Shown here one piece after another: positions 53,773 to 63,208 of a stretch of 64,000 nt of DNA. The stretch comes from Fredinandcohnia quinoae (GTDB taxonomy: Bacteria; Bacillota; Bacilli; Bacillales; Bacillaceae_L). The notes under the pieces were generated by a model that did not search any database, had not been told where the DNA came from, and saw only the letters and a program-made list of their open reading frames with translations. The position numbers and the translations under genes are program-made. Each line of letters starts with the position of its first letter. The first letter of the stretch is position 1. The stretch lies in contig NZ_JAKTTI010000011.1 of NCBI RefSeq assembly GCF_022427965.1, positions 1-64,000 on the forward strand, in the 5' to 3' direction.

Positions 53773-54942
53773 TTACAATCTATTTAAAAATTGTCCCATT
53801 CGTTTAATGGCTTCTTGCAATTGTTCCAGTGAGGAAGCGTAGGAGCAGCGAATGAAGCCCTCACCACTTTCACCAAATACATTCCCTGGTACGACCGCTA
53901 CTTTTTCCTCCATTAGTAATCGTTCAGCAAATTCCTCTGACGTTAAGCCAGTGCTTTGAATCGAAGGAAATGCATAAAATGCACCACCAGGCATGTGACA
54001 AGAAAGGCCAAGCTCTTGTAAAGAAGCAACAAAATAGTTTCGGCGTTGGCGATAGCTTTTTCTCATATGCTCAACATCCTGCATTCCATTCTTGAGTGCT
54101 TCAATCGCACCATATTGAGCCATCGTAGAAGCACACATCATTGTATATTGATGAATTTTAAGCATTGCTTGCGAGATTTCCTTCGGTGCTACGGCATAAC
54201 CTAGACGCCAACCGGTCATCGCAAAGCCTTTAGAAAATCCTGAAACTAAAATTGTCCTATCATACATTCCCTTAATACTTGGGAAACTCGTATACTGATC
54301 TTCATATGATAGTTCTGCATAAATTTCATCAGATATCACTAATAAATCATGCTTTTCAACAATCTTCGCAATTGCTTCAAGTTCGTGTCTATTTAACATT
54401 GTTCCGGTTGGATTATTCGGAGAACAAATTAATATTGCCTTTGTTCGATTCGTAATCACTTTTTCAATTTCTTCTGGTTGTAATTTAAATTCGTTTTCAC
54501 GTTTCGTATGAATTGGTACAGGAACACCACCCGCCAATGAAACAAGAGGAGCATATGATACGAAAGTAGGCTCTACGATAATTACCTCATCACCAGGATT
54601 TACAATCGCCCGCAGTGCAAGATCTAGAGCCTGACTGCCCCCAACCGTGACAATAATTTCAGTTTCAGGCGAATATTCGATCTGAAAGGATCTCTTTAAG
54701 TAATAGGAAATTTCTCTTCTTAGTTCAATCAAACCTGCATTTCCTGTATAGGACGTGATGCCTTGTTCAAGTGATGCAATACTTGCCTCTCGAATGGACC
54801 ATGGTGTTACAAAATCAGGTTCTCCAACACCAAGTGAGACTACCCCTTCCATATTTGCTGCAAGATCAAAGAAACGTCTGATTCCTGATGGTTTTAGTTC
54901 CTTTACAATGTTTGATAAGTAGCGAGATTTATCTGATTTCAT
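53773..54942 (-). CDS. alaT: Alanine aminotransferase (AlaT, YugH)
   Basis: This class I PLP aminotransferase of 389 residues shows SLGVGEPDF near the N-terminus, CSPNNPTGT (about 168-176), SDEIYAELSY and the PLP lysine in SGFSKGFAMTGWRLGY (about 228-243). In B. subtilis this gene, formerly yugH or patA-like, is the alanine transaminase controlled by the adjacent Lrp-family AlaR. The 4-base ATGA overlap with alaR shows coupling. Confidence 0.88.
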   Translation of the reverse strand: MKSDKSRYLSNIVKELKPSGIRRFFDLAANMEGVVSLGVGEPDFVTPWSIREASIASLEQGITSYTGNAGLIELRREISYYLKRSFQIEYSPETEIIVTVGGSQALDLALRAIVNPGDEVIIVEPTFVSYAPLVSLAGGVPVPIHTKRENEFKLQPEEIEKVITNRTKAILICSPNNPTGTMLNRHELEAIAKIVEKHDLLVISDEIYAELSYEDQYTSFPSIKGMYDRTILVSGFSKGFAMTGWRLGYAVAPKEISQAMLKIHQYTMMCASTMAQYGAIEALKNGMQDVEHMRKSYRQRRNYFVASLQELGLSCHMPGGAFYAFPSIQSTGLTSEEFAERLLMEEKVAVVPGNVFGESGEGFIRCSYASSLEQLQEAIKRMGQFLNRL

Positions 54943-55439
54943 GGTGACACCACAATCCTTTTATCTTCATCACCTTGATCAAAAATAGTTCCATCATGCT
55001 TGTACTTCTTCAGTATAAAATGAGTTGTTGTCGATAGAACTGAATCTAGTGTAGACAGTTTTTCAGAAACAAAATGTGCAACCTCTGACATTGTTCGTCC
55101 TTCAATCACAACTGATAAATCATAGGCTCCAGACATTAAGTAGACAGATTTAACTTCTTTGAATCGGTAGATTTTTGCAGCGATATCATCAAAGCCAACC
55201 CCTCTTTTAGGTGTTACCTTGACATCAATCATCGCAGTTACCCCTTCATGTCCCTCAACCTTGCGCCAATCCACAATTGTGTTGTATTCAACAATGATTT
55301 TTAAGCTTTCTAGTTTTTGAATGATCTCTTCAACTTGTTCAATACTTTTGCCAACCATCTTTGCTATTGTTTCAATCGGTAATCTTCCATTGTTTTCAAT
55401 AATGCCTAAAATTTCAATTTCAGTTTCATGTAAAACCAT
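54939..55439 (-). CDS. alaR: Lrp/AsnC-family regulator AlaR
   Basis: This 166-residue protein has an Lrp-type N-terminal helix-turn-helix (about residues 4-50: EIEILGIIENNGRLPIETIAKMVGKS) and a C-terminal RAM ligand-binding domain (GVTAMIDVKVTPKRGVGFDDIAAKIYRF). It is coupled to alaT and corresponds to B. subtilis YugG/AlaR, which activates alaT. The ATG at 55439 follows AGGAGTG; a GTG three codons upstream overlaps that site. Confidence 0.9.
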   Translation of the reverse strand: MVLHETEIEILGIIENNGRLPIETIAKMVGKSIEQVEEIIQKLESLKIIVEYNTIVDWRKVEGHEGVTAMIDVKVTPKRGVGFDDIAAKIYRFKEVKSVYLMSGAYDLSVVIEGRTMSEVAHFVSEKLSTLDSVLSTTTHFILKKYKHDGTIFDQGDEDKRIVVSP

Positions 55440-55589
55440 GTCGTTCACTCCTAATGAGTTAGAATTTTTTCATAATTATATCAAATTTTTTATTTTAAAA
55501 TAGTACTTTTTTTGAGGTAATGATATTTTTTTGTTAGAGTTATTCTATTGAACAAGGAAAAACTAAGAAGGTCAGGCAGGTGGAAAGTG

Positions 55590-56429
55590 ATGGAAAATCA
55601 TTTATTTACGCAAAAGGTTAACGGGATTAATATATATTATGAACTTTTTGGAGATAAATCCAATAAACCAGTAATTGTACTTGTACACGGGTTTTTGTCA
55701 TCAACATTTAGCTTTCGGAGACTTATCCCTTTATTGGAAAAGGATTTTACAGTGCTTGCGATCGATCTACCTCCTTTTGGTAAAAGTGAAAAGTCGACCC
55801 GTTTCAAGCATTCATATCATAATATGTCCATTATTATGATTCAACTATTAGAACAGCTTCATATTTCAAAGGCAATTTTTGTAGGTCATTCAATGGGTGG
55901 TCAAATCTGTATGTATGCAGCATTGCAAAAACCAGAATTAGTGAATGGACTTGTGTTATTAAGTAGTTCAGGCTATTTAAAACGAATGGCTAAGCCATTG
56001 ATCTATTCTTCTTACATCCCTTTTTTCCATTTAATAGTGAAGCGTCGGCTGGAGCAACAAGGTGTCGAGCATAACTTGCTTAATGTCGTCTACAATCATT
56101 CTCTTATTGATCAAGAAATGATTAATGGTTATTCTGAACCCTTTTTAGATCATCGAATCTTCATGGCTTTAACTCGAATGATTCGTCAACGTGAAGGAGA
56201 TTTACCCCCGGAAGATTTACATAAAATAAAGACTCCTGCGCTTCTCATATGGGGGGAGAAGGATAAGGTAGTACCAGTTTCAATTGGAAAAAGACTTCAC
56301 CAAGACTTGCCGAACTCAATATTTATTGCACTCGAAAATACAGGACATCTCGTACCGGAAGAACGACCTGAAGAAGTCTATACCCACATTTTGAATTTTC
56401 TCTGTAATCAAAGAATGAATCTAGAATAA
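55590..56429 (+). CDS. yugF: Alpha/beta hydrolase (YugF)
   Basis: This hydrolase of 279 residues has the HG oxyanion motif in LVHGFLSS, the nucleophile elbow GHSMGGQ (about 101-107), an acid in IWGEKDKVVPVS and the catalytic His in NTGHLVPEE. It corresponds in place and type to B. subtilis YugF. The substrate is unknown. The ATG at 55590 follows AGGTGG; the frame is open to 55548 but has no site there. Confidence 0.85.
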   Translation: MENHLFTQKVNGINIYYELFGDKSNKPVIVLVHGFLSSTFSFRRLIPLLEKDFTVLAIDLPPFGKSEKSTRFKHSYHNMSIIMIQLLEQLHISKAIFVGHSMGGQICMYAALQKPELVNGLVLLSSSGYLKRMAKPLIYSSYIPFFHLIVKRRLEQQGVEHNLLNVVYNHSLIDQEMINGYSEPFLDHRIFMALTRMIRQREGDLPPEDLHKIKTPALLIWGEKDKVVPVSIGKRLHQDLPNSIFIALENTGHLVPEERPEEVYTHILNFLCNQRMNLE

Positions 56430-56430
56430 A

Positions 56431-56465
56431 ATAAAGTGGTTGGCGTTGTGTGCCGACCACTTTAT
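56431..56465. terminator. Bidirectional terminator between yugF and yugE
   Basis: ATAAAGTGGT and ACCACTTTAT pair, with an inner GGC/GCC, around a short loop. A-rich and T-rich flanks serve both convergent genes. Confidence 0.85.
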
Positions 56466-56726
56466 TTAAAGTTCGCATGATGCATTATTTTTAATCAGAA
56501 GTAACCTTGTTGCAATCACTTCACATTCATTGAGTGGAATGATTTCTTCGAACGAAAATTCATAAATTGCTTGGATTTTTCTAGCTAGTTTCTTTGGATC
56601 ATCCAATTGATGAACAGCCTGAATGACATCTACCGCTTCTGTTTCATAGGAACCCTCCCCATGTCCGAATGGGTCCCACTCCTGGAGCAATATCATTAAT
56701 TCAATATTTGTGTTTCTAATTTCCAT
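56466..56726 (-). CDS. yugE: DUF1871 protein (YugE)
   Basis: This 86-residue protein has the DUF1871 pattern (LLQEWDPFGHGEGSYETEAVDVI, then IQAIYEFSFEEIIPL), the same as B. subtilis YugE. It is a small helical protein of unknown role. The small membrane protein gene lies 17 bases upstream on the same strand. Confidence 0.88.
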   Translation of the reverse strand: MEIRNTNIELMILLQEWDPFGHGEGSYETEAVDVIQAVHQLDDPKKLARKIQAIYEFSFEEIIPLNECEVIATRLLLIKNNASCEL

Positions 56727-56743
56727 ATAATCACCCGGTAAGT

Positions 56744-56947
56744 TTAAAGATTCTCGTTTTCATTATTCATGATTTTTTCTTCTAATTCTCTTGTTTTTTC
56801 AGCCTCTTTTTTCGAATGCTTAATAAAAAATCGTGTCGCTAATATTGTAAAAATAATAAAGATAATACTCGTTATCGCAGCAGGAATATATTCTGATTTA
56901 TCTTCTGGAAAATATAAAAACAAATATAAAATATTATATAGCAGCAT
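56744..56947 (-). CDS. Small membrane protein, unknown function
   Basis: This protein of about 67 residues has one or two hydrophobic segments (MLLYNILYLFLYF and AAITSIIFIIFTILATRFFI) followed by a charged helical tail (KHSKKEAEKTRELEEKIMN). The ATG at 56947 follows AAAGGTAGTG; an in-frame GTG or TTG slightly upstream is possible. It occupies the space where patB and kinB lie in B. subtilis. I do not recognise the family. Confidence 0.6.
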   Translation of the reverse strand: MLLYNILYLFLYFPEDKSEYIPAAITSIIFIIFTILATRFFIKHSKKEAEKTRELEEKIMNNENENL

Positions 56948-57062
56948 TTCCACACTACCTTTCAACCACTTATTATGAACCCCTCTAATTATAGCATATA
57001 AGGTTTCTTTCCTAGAAGTGTATCACAAGATTAAGTATAATGTATGGAAAAGGAGTGGTTAC

Positions 57063-57449
57063 ATGAATCACGAGGAATTTAAAATAGGTGATGTCGTTAC
57101 CGGAATCTATAAAACAGGAAAATATATTGGAGAAATTACAAATATCCGTCCCGAACACTATCTCGTTAAGGTGAAGGCGGTATTGAGGCATCCGATGCAA
57201 GGTGATATTCATTCACCCAAAGATGTTAATGTTCCATTTTTCCAAGAACGTCGAGCATTAGCATTTAATGAACAAACAAATGTCCCTAAAAAGATGGTTC
57301 GTTTATATACAGAGTCAATTCCAGAATATAAGGAATCATTGCGAGATGCAATCAATAAAATGAAACTTGGTTTAGAAGAAGAGGGTACTGAGTGGGCAAA
57401 ACGAAGTTTAGATTGTGTATCATCATTGGAGAAGGATTATTTTAAGTAA
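57063..57449 (+). CDS. kapB: Kinase-associated lipoprotein-like protein KapB
   Basis: This 128-residue protein matches KapB: FKIGDVVTGIYKTGKYIGEI at the start, then PEHYLVKVKAVLRHPMQGDIH and the FFQERRALAFNEQ segment. KapB is needed for KinB-dependent start of sporulation in B. subtilis. No kinB gene lies next to it here. The ATG at 57063 follows AAAGGAGTG. I see no lipoprotein signal. Confidence 0.9.
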   Translation: MNHEEFKIGDVVTGIYKTGKYIGEITNIRPEHYLVKVKAVLRHPMQGDIHSPKDVNVPFFQERRALAFNEQTNVPKKMVRLYTESIPEYKESLRDAINKMKLGLEEEGTEWAKRSLDCVSSLEKDYFK

Positions 57450-57498
57450 AACTCTATGATGTGCGTGATTTAACTATACATATTACAAATTTCCAGGT

Positions 57499-57529
57499 AA
57501 AACTGGGCCTTATTTGGGCCCAGTTTTAT
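57499..57529. terminator. Bidirectional terminator after kapB
   Basis: AAAACTGGGCC and GGCCCAGTTTT form an 11-bp stem with a 7-base loop between the convergent kapB and LysM gene ends. Confidence 0.88.
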
Positions 57530-57577
57530 TGTTTATGACGAAAGGAATCGGGATATGCACGAGATGTATTCCCGAAC

Positions 57578-58708
57578 TTACACGACCCGCTTTGCACCTA
57601 CATAGTATTTTGACCAATACACATTATCCAATGAAACAACAGCGATTCCCTTCGATGAAGTCGCTGAAATAAATTCATTGTTACCTACATAAAATCCTAC
57701 ATGTGATATCTTACCGGGTTCATTCACCGCAAAAAATACAAGATCCCCCGGCTCGAGATTACCTTTTGAAACAGCTGTCCCCATTTGATAATAATCTCCA
57801 GATGTAACACGTGGAATATCAATCCCATGCTGGTCAAACATAAAGGAAACAAAGCCTGAGCAGTCAAATCCAGCTGGTGTTGTTCCACCCCATTTATATG
57901 GTACTCCAATATAATGATAAGCATCCTGGACTAGCTCCCGCTTAACTTGAATCATGTTATCCTGTGATGGAGCTTCTTGAGTAGTACCTGAAATATTGAG
58001 AGTTTGTCCAATAAAAATAGTATTACTTGATAAGTTATTGATTCTTTTCAGTTGTTCCACACTTATATTATGATTTCTTGCAATTCCATACAAACTATCC
58101 CCTGCGCGTACAGTATAAGTGCTACCTGCTACTGCCGACCCAGATAAAATTAATGTTTGTCCAGGATAGATCGTATTTGATGTTAATTGATTTAATTGCT
58201 TTAATTGGTCAACACTTATATGTTTACTTTTTGCTAAAGAATATAAAGTATCCCCAGTTTTGACTGTATACGAATTTGTATTGGAAATGGCATTAATTTT
58301 CAGAGTTTGACCTGGATATATCGTATGATTAGTTAGGTTATTTAATTGCATAAGTTGATTAACAGAAAGATGATATCTATTTGCAATTCCATATAATGTA
58401 TCTCCACTTGTGACAGTATGTGTGGAAAGGGTTTGAACCGTTGGAGTATCATTACTTGCTGCTTTAACCTTTGATGAGTGTCCTCCTACAAACGGAATTG
58501 AAGCGACAACAATTGTACCTAAGACAACCTTTACCAGATTCGGGGTGAAATTCGGTACCTTTTCAGCAAGATATGTTTTTATATTTTCACTTAAATGTGT
58601 CTTCTTTCCATCGTTTTGCACACCAAATTCACTTGAAAATTCATGAAGACTGGGATCCATATGTAAAATAATCGTATGGTCCCCTTCAAATTTATGTCCA
58701 ATAAACAA
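57578..58708 (-). CDS. LysM-NlpC/P60 cell-wall endopeptidase with internal signal anchor
   Basis: This 376-residue protein has a novel-looking N-terminal stretch (1-50), a hydrophobic segment (about 57-76: LVKVVLGTIVVASIPFVGG), three LysM repeats (each with GDTLYGIA or GDSLYGIA, at about 97, 146 and 198) and a C-terminal NlpC/P60 domain with the catalytic Cys in FDCSGFVS, the His in ISHVGFYVG and a further polar residue in NNEFISATS. It should cut peptidoglycan cross-bridge peptides at the cell surface. I start at TTG 58708 because AAGGAGG lies 8 bases before it; the ATG at 58756 has no site. It lies between kapB and kapD, unlike in B. subtilis. Confidence 0.85.
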   Translation of the reverse strand: MFIGHKFEGDHTIILHMDPSLHEFSSEFGVQNDGKKTHLSENIKTYLAEKVPNFTPNLVKVVLGTIVVASIPFVGGHSSKVKAASNDTPTVQTLSTHTVTSGDTLYGIANRYHLSVNQLMQLNNLTNHTIYPGQTLKINAISNTNSYTVKTGDTLYSLAKSKHISVDQLKQLNQLTSNTIYPGQTLILSGSAVAGSTYTVRAGDSLYGIARNHNISVEQLKRINNLSSNTIFIGQTLNISGTTQEAPSQDNMIQVKRELVQDAYHYIGVPYKWGGTTPAGFDCSGFVSFMFDQHGIDIPRVTSGDYYQMGTAVSKGNLEPGDLVFFAVNEPGKISHVGFYVGNNEFISATSSKGIAVVSLDNVYWSKYYVGAKRVV

Positions 58709-58805
58709 ACCGCATCCCTCCTTGGTGTTAGGATAACCTATTGGAATCTGAATCATTTTAAAAACAGATTGTCAATTCTTGCATACGAAGAGGCTGCAAA
58801 GAACA

Positions 58806-58926
58806 AAAGCGCAAGCGCCTTGTCCAGGCCCGACAAGCAAATGTTCTGATGCAAAAAAGTCGCACTTTGACTTTTCTTGCATCAGGTTATTTGACCTCGA
58901 GGGCCTAGGCGCTGGAGCTGAACGTA
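58806..58926. repeat. Dispersed hairpin repeat element
   Basis: This 121-bp stretch forms two nested hairpins. Outer arms AGCGCC...GGCCC pair with GGGCC...GGCGCT. Inner arms TGATGCAA and TTGCATCA extend through AAAGTC/GACTTT. The sequence type (GCGCAAGCGCC, later GGCGCTGGAGCTG) is, to my knowledge, a widespread intergenic repeat in Bacillaceae. It occupies the gap between the LysM gene and the kapD terminator. Confidence 0.8.
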
Positions 58927-58982
58927 GATAAACTTTATTAAAAGATATCCACATGTTTAAATTTTATAATTTCCTGGAAAAC

Positions 58983-59022
58983 AATAAAAAACCAATTTAC
59001 TCATATAAGTAAATTGGTTTTT
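58983..59022. terminator. Terminator of kapD
   Basis: AACCAATTTACT and AGTAAATTGGTT form a perfect 12-bp stem with a 6-base loop, followed by A/T-rich tails on both sides. Confidence 0.9.
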
Positions 59023-59644
59023 ATAAAGCAAATTTATTTAATAGCTTAGAAAGATCTACACGGTCTCCAATTGTTGTTGGCTCTGGCTTAGCTAAATACC
59101 GTTTATCATTTTCAACTAATTTAAATATATTCAAGGTTGTTAATGCATCATCTAATGCACAGTGATGCTTGCCTGTCCCTTCTTTCCCATACTCCTGTAC
59201 AGCTTTCCACAATCCAGTTTGATTTTGATCACCAAAAAATCGTTTATATTCCATTGATAAATCACGCTGCTTTCCTTTAAAAGGAAACTGAACTCCTGCC
59301 TTTTGACAATTATGACGAAGTACCTTCATATCCATATTTCCCCACGTAATAATTGTACTTGGAGATGTACCCTCACACTGAGCAAATTTATCAACCAAGT
59401 CAACAAATGATAGTCCATTATTCACTTGTTCTTGCGTAATATGCAAAAATGATTTACATCTTTCAGTTAATGTCTGGAATTTAACAGGCTTAACGTATGA
59501 AGAAAATTGATCTATCACTTTTTGATTGATGACAGAAACTAGTCCAACCTCAATAATTTCCGGATAAAAACCATGCGGGTTATATTTTCCCTCCGGCATT
59601 GTAAATTCGAAGTCAATAAACAAATACTGGTGTTTATCATCCAT
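59021..59644 (-). CDS. kapD: Sporulation inhibitor KapD (DnaQ-type exonuclease fold)
   Basis: This 207-residue protein has the DEDD exonuclease fold: FIDFEFTMPEG (about 9-19, first Asp and Glu), ITWGNMDMKVL in the middle and HHCALDDALTTL (about 159-170, His and Asp). In B. subtilis KapD blocks the KinA pathway to sporulation. It is an RNase/exonuclease-like protein by sequence. The ATG follows a GGAGG just upstream (AAGGAGGAAAGAG type). Confidence 0.92.
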   Translation of the reverse strand: MDDKHQYLFIDFEFTMPEGKYNPHGFYPEIIEVGLVSVINQKVIDQFSSYVKPVKFQTLTERCKSFLHITQEQVNNGLSFVDLVDKFAQCEGTSPSTIITWGNMDMKVLRHNCQKAGVQFPFKGKQRDLSMEYKRFFGDQNQTGLWKAVQEYGKEGTGKHHCALDDALTTLNIFKLVENDKRYLAKPEPTTIGDRVDLSKLLNKFAL

Positions 59645-59680
59645 TCTCTTTCCTCCTTCGCTACCCTTTCCTTTATTTAA

Positions 59681-59865
59681 TCAAATGCGCCTTGGCGTAT
59701 TTGTGCCCAGATTTTTTCGAGCTCGCTCGAAAAGCTTCCTTTAAAAATCTGAGGCATCCGCCGGAGGCTATAACTTTATTCAGTCGGGAACCCCCACTGA
59801 ATTGGAAAATAATTTGCATTCATCTCACCACTTATAGATGTGGGAGACTTCTGCTGAATAAAGTT
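59681..59865. repeat. Structured intergenic repeat, copy 1
   Basis: This 185-bp element has three parts: a CAAATGCGCC/GGCGTATTTG hairpin, a CAGATTTTT/AAAAATCTG hairpin and a 94-base right unit (59772-59865) bounded by the 12-bp inverted repeat AACTTTATTCAG/CTGAATAAAGTT. Inside the unit CTCACCAC/GTGGGAG pairs. A second copy lies at 63209-63397. It fills most of the 370-bp gap between kapD and yuxJ; no gene is seen there. Confidence 0.9.
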
Positions 59866-60014
59866 TAACGAGCATGAAGTAATTAAACCAATTATATCAT
59901 GTTTTCCACAATTATTCAGAATATATTTAAAAATATATATATAATCGTAACACTTTAAAAATTCGAAATAATATTCTATAATATTTAGGAAACCGAAATA
60001 TTCGAATCAAGAAG

Positions 60015-61235
60015 GTGTTTACTATCCAAACAGCAAAAAGAAATCTAATGATCATGTGGTTTGCGAACTTTTTTATTGCTGCTAGTGCCACAATGATTAT
60101 GCCTTTTCTCTCGTTATATATTGAAACCTTTGGCAATTTTTCTGAGAGCTATGTACAACGTTGGGCAGGCTTCGTATTTGCTGCTACATTCGTAACAGCT
60201 TTTTTTATTTCACCACTATGGGGACGCTTTGGGGATAAAAATGGCTATAAGAAAATCTTACTTATTACTGGAACTGGAATTGCAATTAGCATATTTTTAA
60301 TGGGCTATGTGACATCTGTTGGTCAATTGTTTTTTCTACGCCTATTTATGGGTGCAGTTACTGGATTTATTCCTACATCTCTTGCGCTCATTTCTGCGCA
60401 AACTCCAAAAGAAATTGCTGGCCGAACCCTTGGTACATTACAAATGGGGAATGTATCCGGTAGTCTATTTGGCCCTTTACTTGGCGGTATGCTTGCGGAT
60501 GCCGTCGGCTTTCAATACACATTTGTTTTAACATCTACTGTCATTCTACTAGCAACATTATTAGTTGCAGTTGGTGTGAAAGAGGTACGTCCAACTGAAG
60601 AAAGCTTGAAGCTGAAGAAATATACAAGAAAAGAAGTAATAGTCCATATCTTTCATAATCCCGTCTTACTAACCATTATCTTTATTTCCTTCTTAATTCA
60701 AGTTGGTAATTTTAGCATCCAGCCATTACTTGCTCTATATGTTACTGAATTGAGCAGTTCAAGTAATATCGCCTTTTTAGCAGGCTTAGCATTTTCAGCA
60801 ACTGGTTTTGGAAATTTATTATTTACAAGACAGTGGGGTAAATTAGGCGATCAAAATGGGCATGAGCGTATTTTAATGATTTTAATGATTGCTGCTGCGA
60901 TTTTGTTCATACCGCAAGCACTCGTTACCGATTTATGGCAGCTTGTCCTTTGTCGGTTTATATTCGGAATGGCAGTAGGTGGCATCATTCCATGTATGAC
61001 CGCCTATATTCGCCAAGTGGCACCACTTTCAATGCAAGGTGAAGTGTTGGGCTATAATCAAAGCTTTAAATTCCTCGGAAATGTGATTGGTCCAATTACT
61101 GGGGGAATCATTAGTGGATTTTTCGGAATCTCATCTGTTTTCTTCGTTACAAGCGGATTGTTTTTACTTGGTGCTGTCATCCTCTGGATGAGTGTCGTTC
61201 GACAATCAGAAAAATCGCAACATCATGCAGCATAG
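60015..61235 (+). CDS. yuxJ: MFS transporter (YuxJ-like, multidrug efflux type)
   Basis: This 406-residue protein has twelve predicted membrane spans in two homologous halves. The MFS signature is clear in loop 2-3 as WGRFGDKNGYKKIL and again in the second half as WGKLGDQNGHERIL. The gene follows kapD and precedes pbpD as in B. subtilis yuxJ. The substrate is unknown. The start is GTG at 60015 with only a weak GAAG site; later ATG codons would remove the AKRNL segment typical before span 1. Confidence 0.85.
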   Translation: MFTIQTAKRNLMIMWFANFFIAASATMIMPFLSLYIETFGNFSESYVQRWAGFVFAATFVTAFFISPLWGRFGDKNGYKKILLITGTGIAISIFLMGYVTSVGQLFFLRLFMGAVTGFIPTSLALISAQTPKEIAGRTLGTLQMGNVSGSLFGPLLGGMLADAVGFQYTFVLTSTVILLATLLVAVGVKEVRPTEESLKLKKYTRKEVIVHIFHNPVLLTIIFISFLIQVGNFSIQPLLALYVTELSSSSNIAFLAGLAFSATGFGNLLFTRQWGKLGDQNGHERILMILMIAAAILFIPQALVTDLWQLVLCRFIFGMAVGGIIPCMTAYIRQVAPLSMQGEVLGYNQSFKFLGNVIGPITGGIISGFFGISSVFFVTSGLFLLGAVILWMSVVRQSEKSQHHAA

Positions 61236-61246
61236 AATATTATCGT

Positions 61247-61280
61247 AAAAAACAGATGGTCAGATGCCATCTGTTTTTTT
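61247..61280 (+). terminator. Terminator of yuxJ
   Basis: ACAGATGG and CCATCTGT form an 8-bp stem with a 7-base loop, followed by T7. Confidence 0.92.
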
Positions 61281-61319
61281 ATAATAGAATAATAAAGTCT
61301 GCTAGAGATGAGTGTTTTT

Positions 61320-63188
61320 ATGAGAGCATTAACTGGATTTTCAATTATCTTCATTACATTTATATTTTTTATATTTATATTATTTCACGCAAATACAGAA
61401 TTAAAATCAGCGAATAGTTTACCAGAGGTGCTTGATGATAAAATTCCAATTGAAACGGTAAGCTTAAACCAAACAAGTTTTATTAAAGATTCAATGGGAA
61501 AAGTAATATCAGACATCCACCAAAGCGAGAATCGAATTGTATTGCCATTCGATGAAATTCCGCAAATTGTCAAAGAGTTATTTATTTCAATTGAGGATCA
61601 ACATTTTTATGAGCATATTGGTTTTGATATTACAGGGATTGGTCGTGCTGCTCTTATTAATCTTCAAAGTGAGTCCATCGAACAAGGAGGAAGCACAATC
61701 ACCCAGCAGCTTTCCAGGAATTTATTTTTAACTACAGAAAAAACATATAATCGAAAGTTAAGTGAACTTCTTTATTCATATCAACTTGAACGAAGGTTAT
61801 CGAAAGATCAAATACTAGCCTTATATATCAATGCGATTTATTATCAAAATGGGGTATATGGAATTGAAGCAGCTTCCCGTTACTATTTTAATCAATCGAT
61901 TAAAAATGCATCATTGGCAAAAATAGCATTTCTTAGTGCTATTCCTAATAACCCAACTGTCTATAATCCTATCACTCATTTTGAAAATACAAAAAAAAGA
62001 CAGGAAAGAATCCTAACAAATCTTTTAAATGAAAAAGTAATCACTAAGGACCAATATGATATCGCATTCAAAGAACCTATTAAACTCAAAATCTCTACTG
62101 GCCCGGACCTCTATCCTGATTATTCAACTTACATTATGAATGAATTTGAAGAATTGATTTGGACCCAGGAAGGCTACTATCAAATTTTAGAACAAGAAAA
62201 AGATACAAATGAACGTAAAAAACTTCAGAAAAAGTTTGATGAAAAGGTAAAATCTGTTCTTACATCTGGTGTTATTATTGAAACTGCACTTGACCCGACT
62301 ATTCAAAATGCTGCTGTCCAATCTGTTAAAACTCGCCTACCCTATCATGATATTCAAGGTGCTGCTGCAGTTATTGATCATACATCAAATCAATTAGTTG
62401 CCATTGTCGGGGGTAAAGATTATCAGAAATATTCATTTCATCGAGGCTATCAAGCATTTAGACAACCTGGATCATCGATTAAGCCATTATTAGTCTATGC
62501 ACCCTATTTTGATAAAACTGGTGCATCTGTATCAAAAATGATCAATGCTAATAATTTTTGCAAAAATGGATATTGCCCGAAGAATTATGGTGGAGGGCAA
62601 TATGGTTATGTAAGCTTAAAGACAGCTTTAAAAAATTCATACAACACGCCTGCTGTTAGACTATTAGACGATTTAGGTGTACAAACTGCATTTTCATATT
62701 TGCAAAAGCTACAGTTTTCAAAAGTGGTTCCAGCTGACCAAAGTCTTCCGGCAGCACTTGGAGGCTTTTCATACGGTATGTCCCCTTTGGAAATGACAAA
62801 TGCATTTACGACATTTTCTAATGATGGAAAGTTTATTCGTGCTCATGGAATTAAAAGGGTAACCGATTTGAATGGAAACACTCTTTATGAATGGCATGAT
62901 GAGCCAATTCAGGCATGGAGTCAGGCTGCAAATCAAAAGATGCGTTCCATCTTACATGAAGTCGTTACGACTGGGACAGGGAAAAAAGCAAACTTTCAAA
63001 CTAGCTATATTGGAGGTAAAACAGGGACTACTAATAACGTGAAGGATCTTTGGTTTATCGGGATGACAAGTAATTACACAGCCGGTGTCTGGATTGGTAA
63101 TGATGAATCCAAAAGTATCCGTAAGGTTGAACGTATTAAACCACAAATTCAAATTTGGAGAGATATAATGAAAAAAGCGAGTGAATAA
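61320..63188 (+). CDS. pbpD: Class A penicillin-binding protein 4 (PbpD)
   Basis: This bifunctional peptidoglycan synthase of about 622 residues has a membrane anchor (about 6-25), a GT51 glycosyltransferase (about 75-240: [10 protein letters not shown] with catalytic Glu, [13 protein letters not shown]) and a transpeptidase domain with the active-site SSIK (Ser385, Lys388), SYN at 440-442 and KTGTT from 567. It shares with B. subtilis PbpD the CxxxYCPxNY insert near residue 414. The ATG at 61320 has a weak GAGATGAG site; the ATG at 61308 lacks one. It follows yuxJ as in B. subtilis. Confidence 0.95.
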   Translation: MRALTGFSIIFITFIFFIFILFHANTELKSANSLPEVLDDKIPIETVSLNQTSFIKDSMGKVISDIHQSENRIVLPFDEIPQIVKELFISIEDQHFYEHIGFDITGIGRAALINLQSESIEQGGSTITQQLSRNLFLTTEKTYNRKLSELLYSYQLERRLSKDQILALYINAIYYQNGVYGIEAASRYYFNQSIKNASLAKIAFLSAIPNNPTVYNPITHFENTKKRQERILTNLLNEKVITKDQYDIAFKEPIKLKISTGPDLYPDYSTYIMNEFEELIWTQEGYYQILEQEKDTNERKKLQKKFDEKVKSVLTSGVIIETALDPTIQNAAVQSVKTRLPYHDIQGAAAVIDHTSNQLVAIVGGKDYQKYSFHRGYQAFRQPGSSIKPLLVYAPYFDKTGASVSKMINANNFCKNGYCPKNYGGGQYGYVSLKTALKNSYNTPAVRLLDDLGVQTAFSYLQKLQFSKVVPADQSLPAALGGFSYGMSPLEMTNAFTTFSNDGKFIRAHGIKRVTDLNGNTLYEWHDEPIQAWSQAANQKMRSILHEVVTTGTGKKANFQTSYIGGKTGTTNNVKDLWFIGMTSNYTAGVWIGNDESKSIRKVERIKPQIQIWRDIMKKASE

Positions 63189-63203
63189 TCAACTCGCTTT
63201 TTC
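63171..63203 (+). terminator. Terminator of pbpD
   Basis: GCGAGT and ACTCGC form a 6-bp stem that overlaps the pbpD stop codon, followed by T6. Confidence 0.8.
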
Positions 63204-63208
63204 TCATA

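Noticed and set aside
53519-53842. Plus-strand open frame between the sigma gene and alaT
   Set aside because: It overlaps the ends of both genes antisense, with no ribosome binding site.
58772-58954. Minus-strand open frame of 60 residues
   Set aside because: It is the hairpin repeat read as protein; no ribosome binding site.
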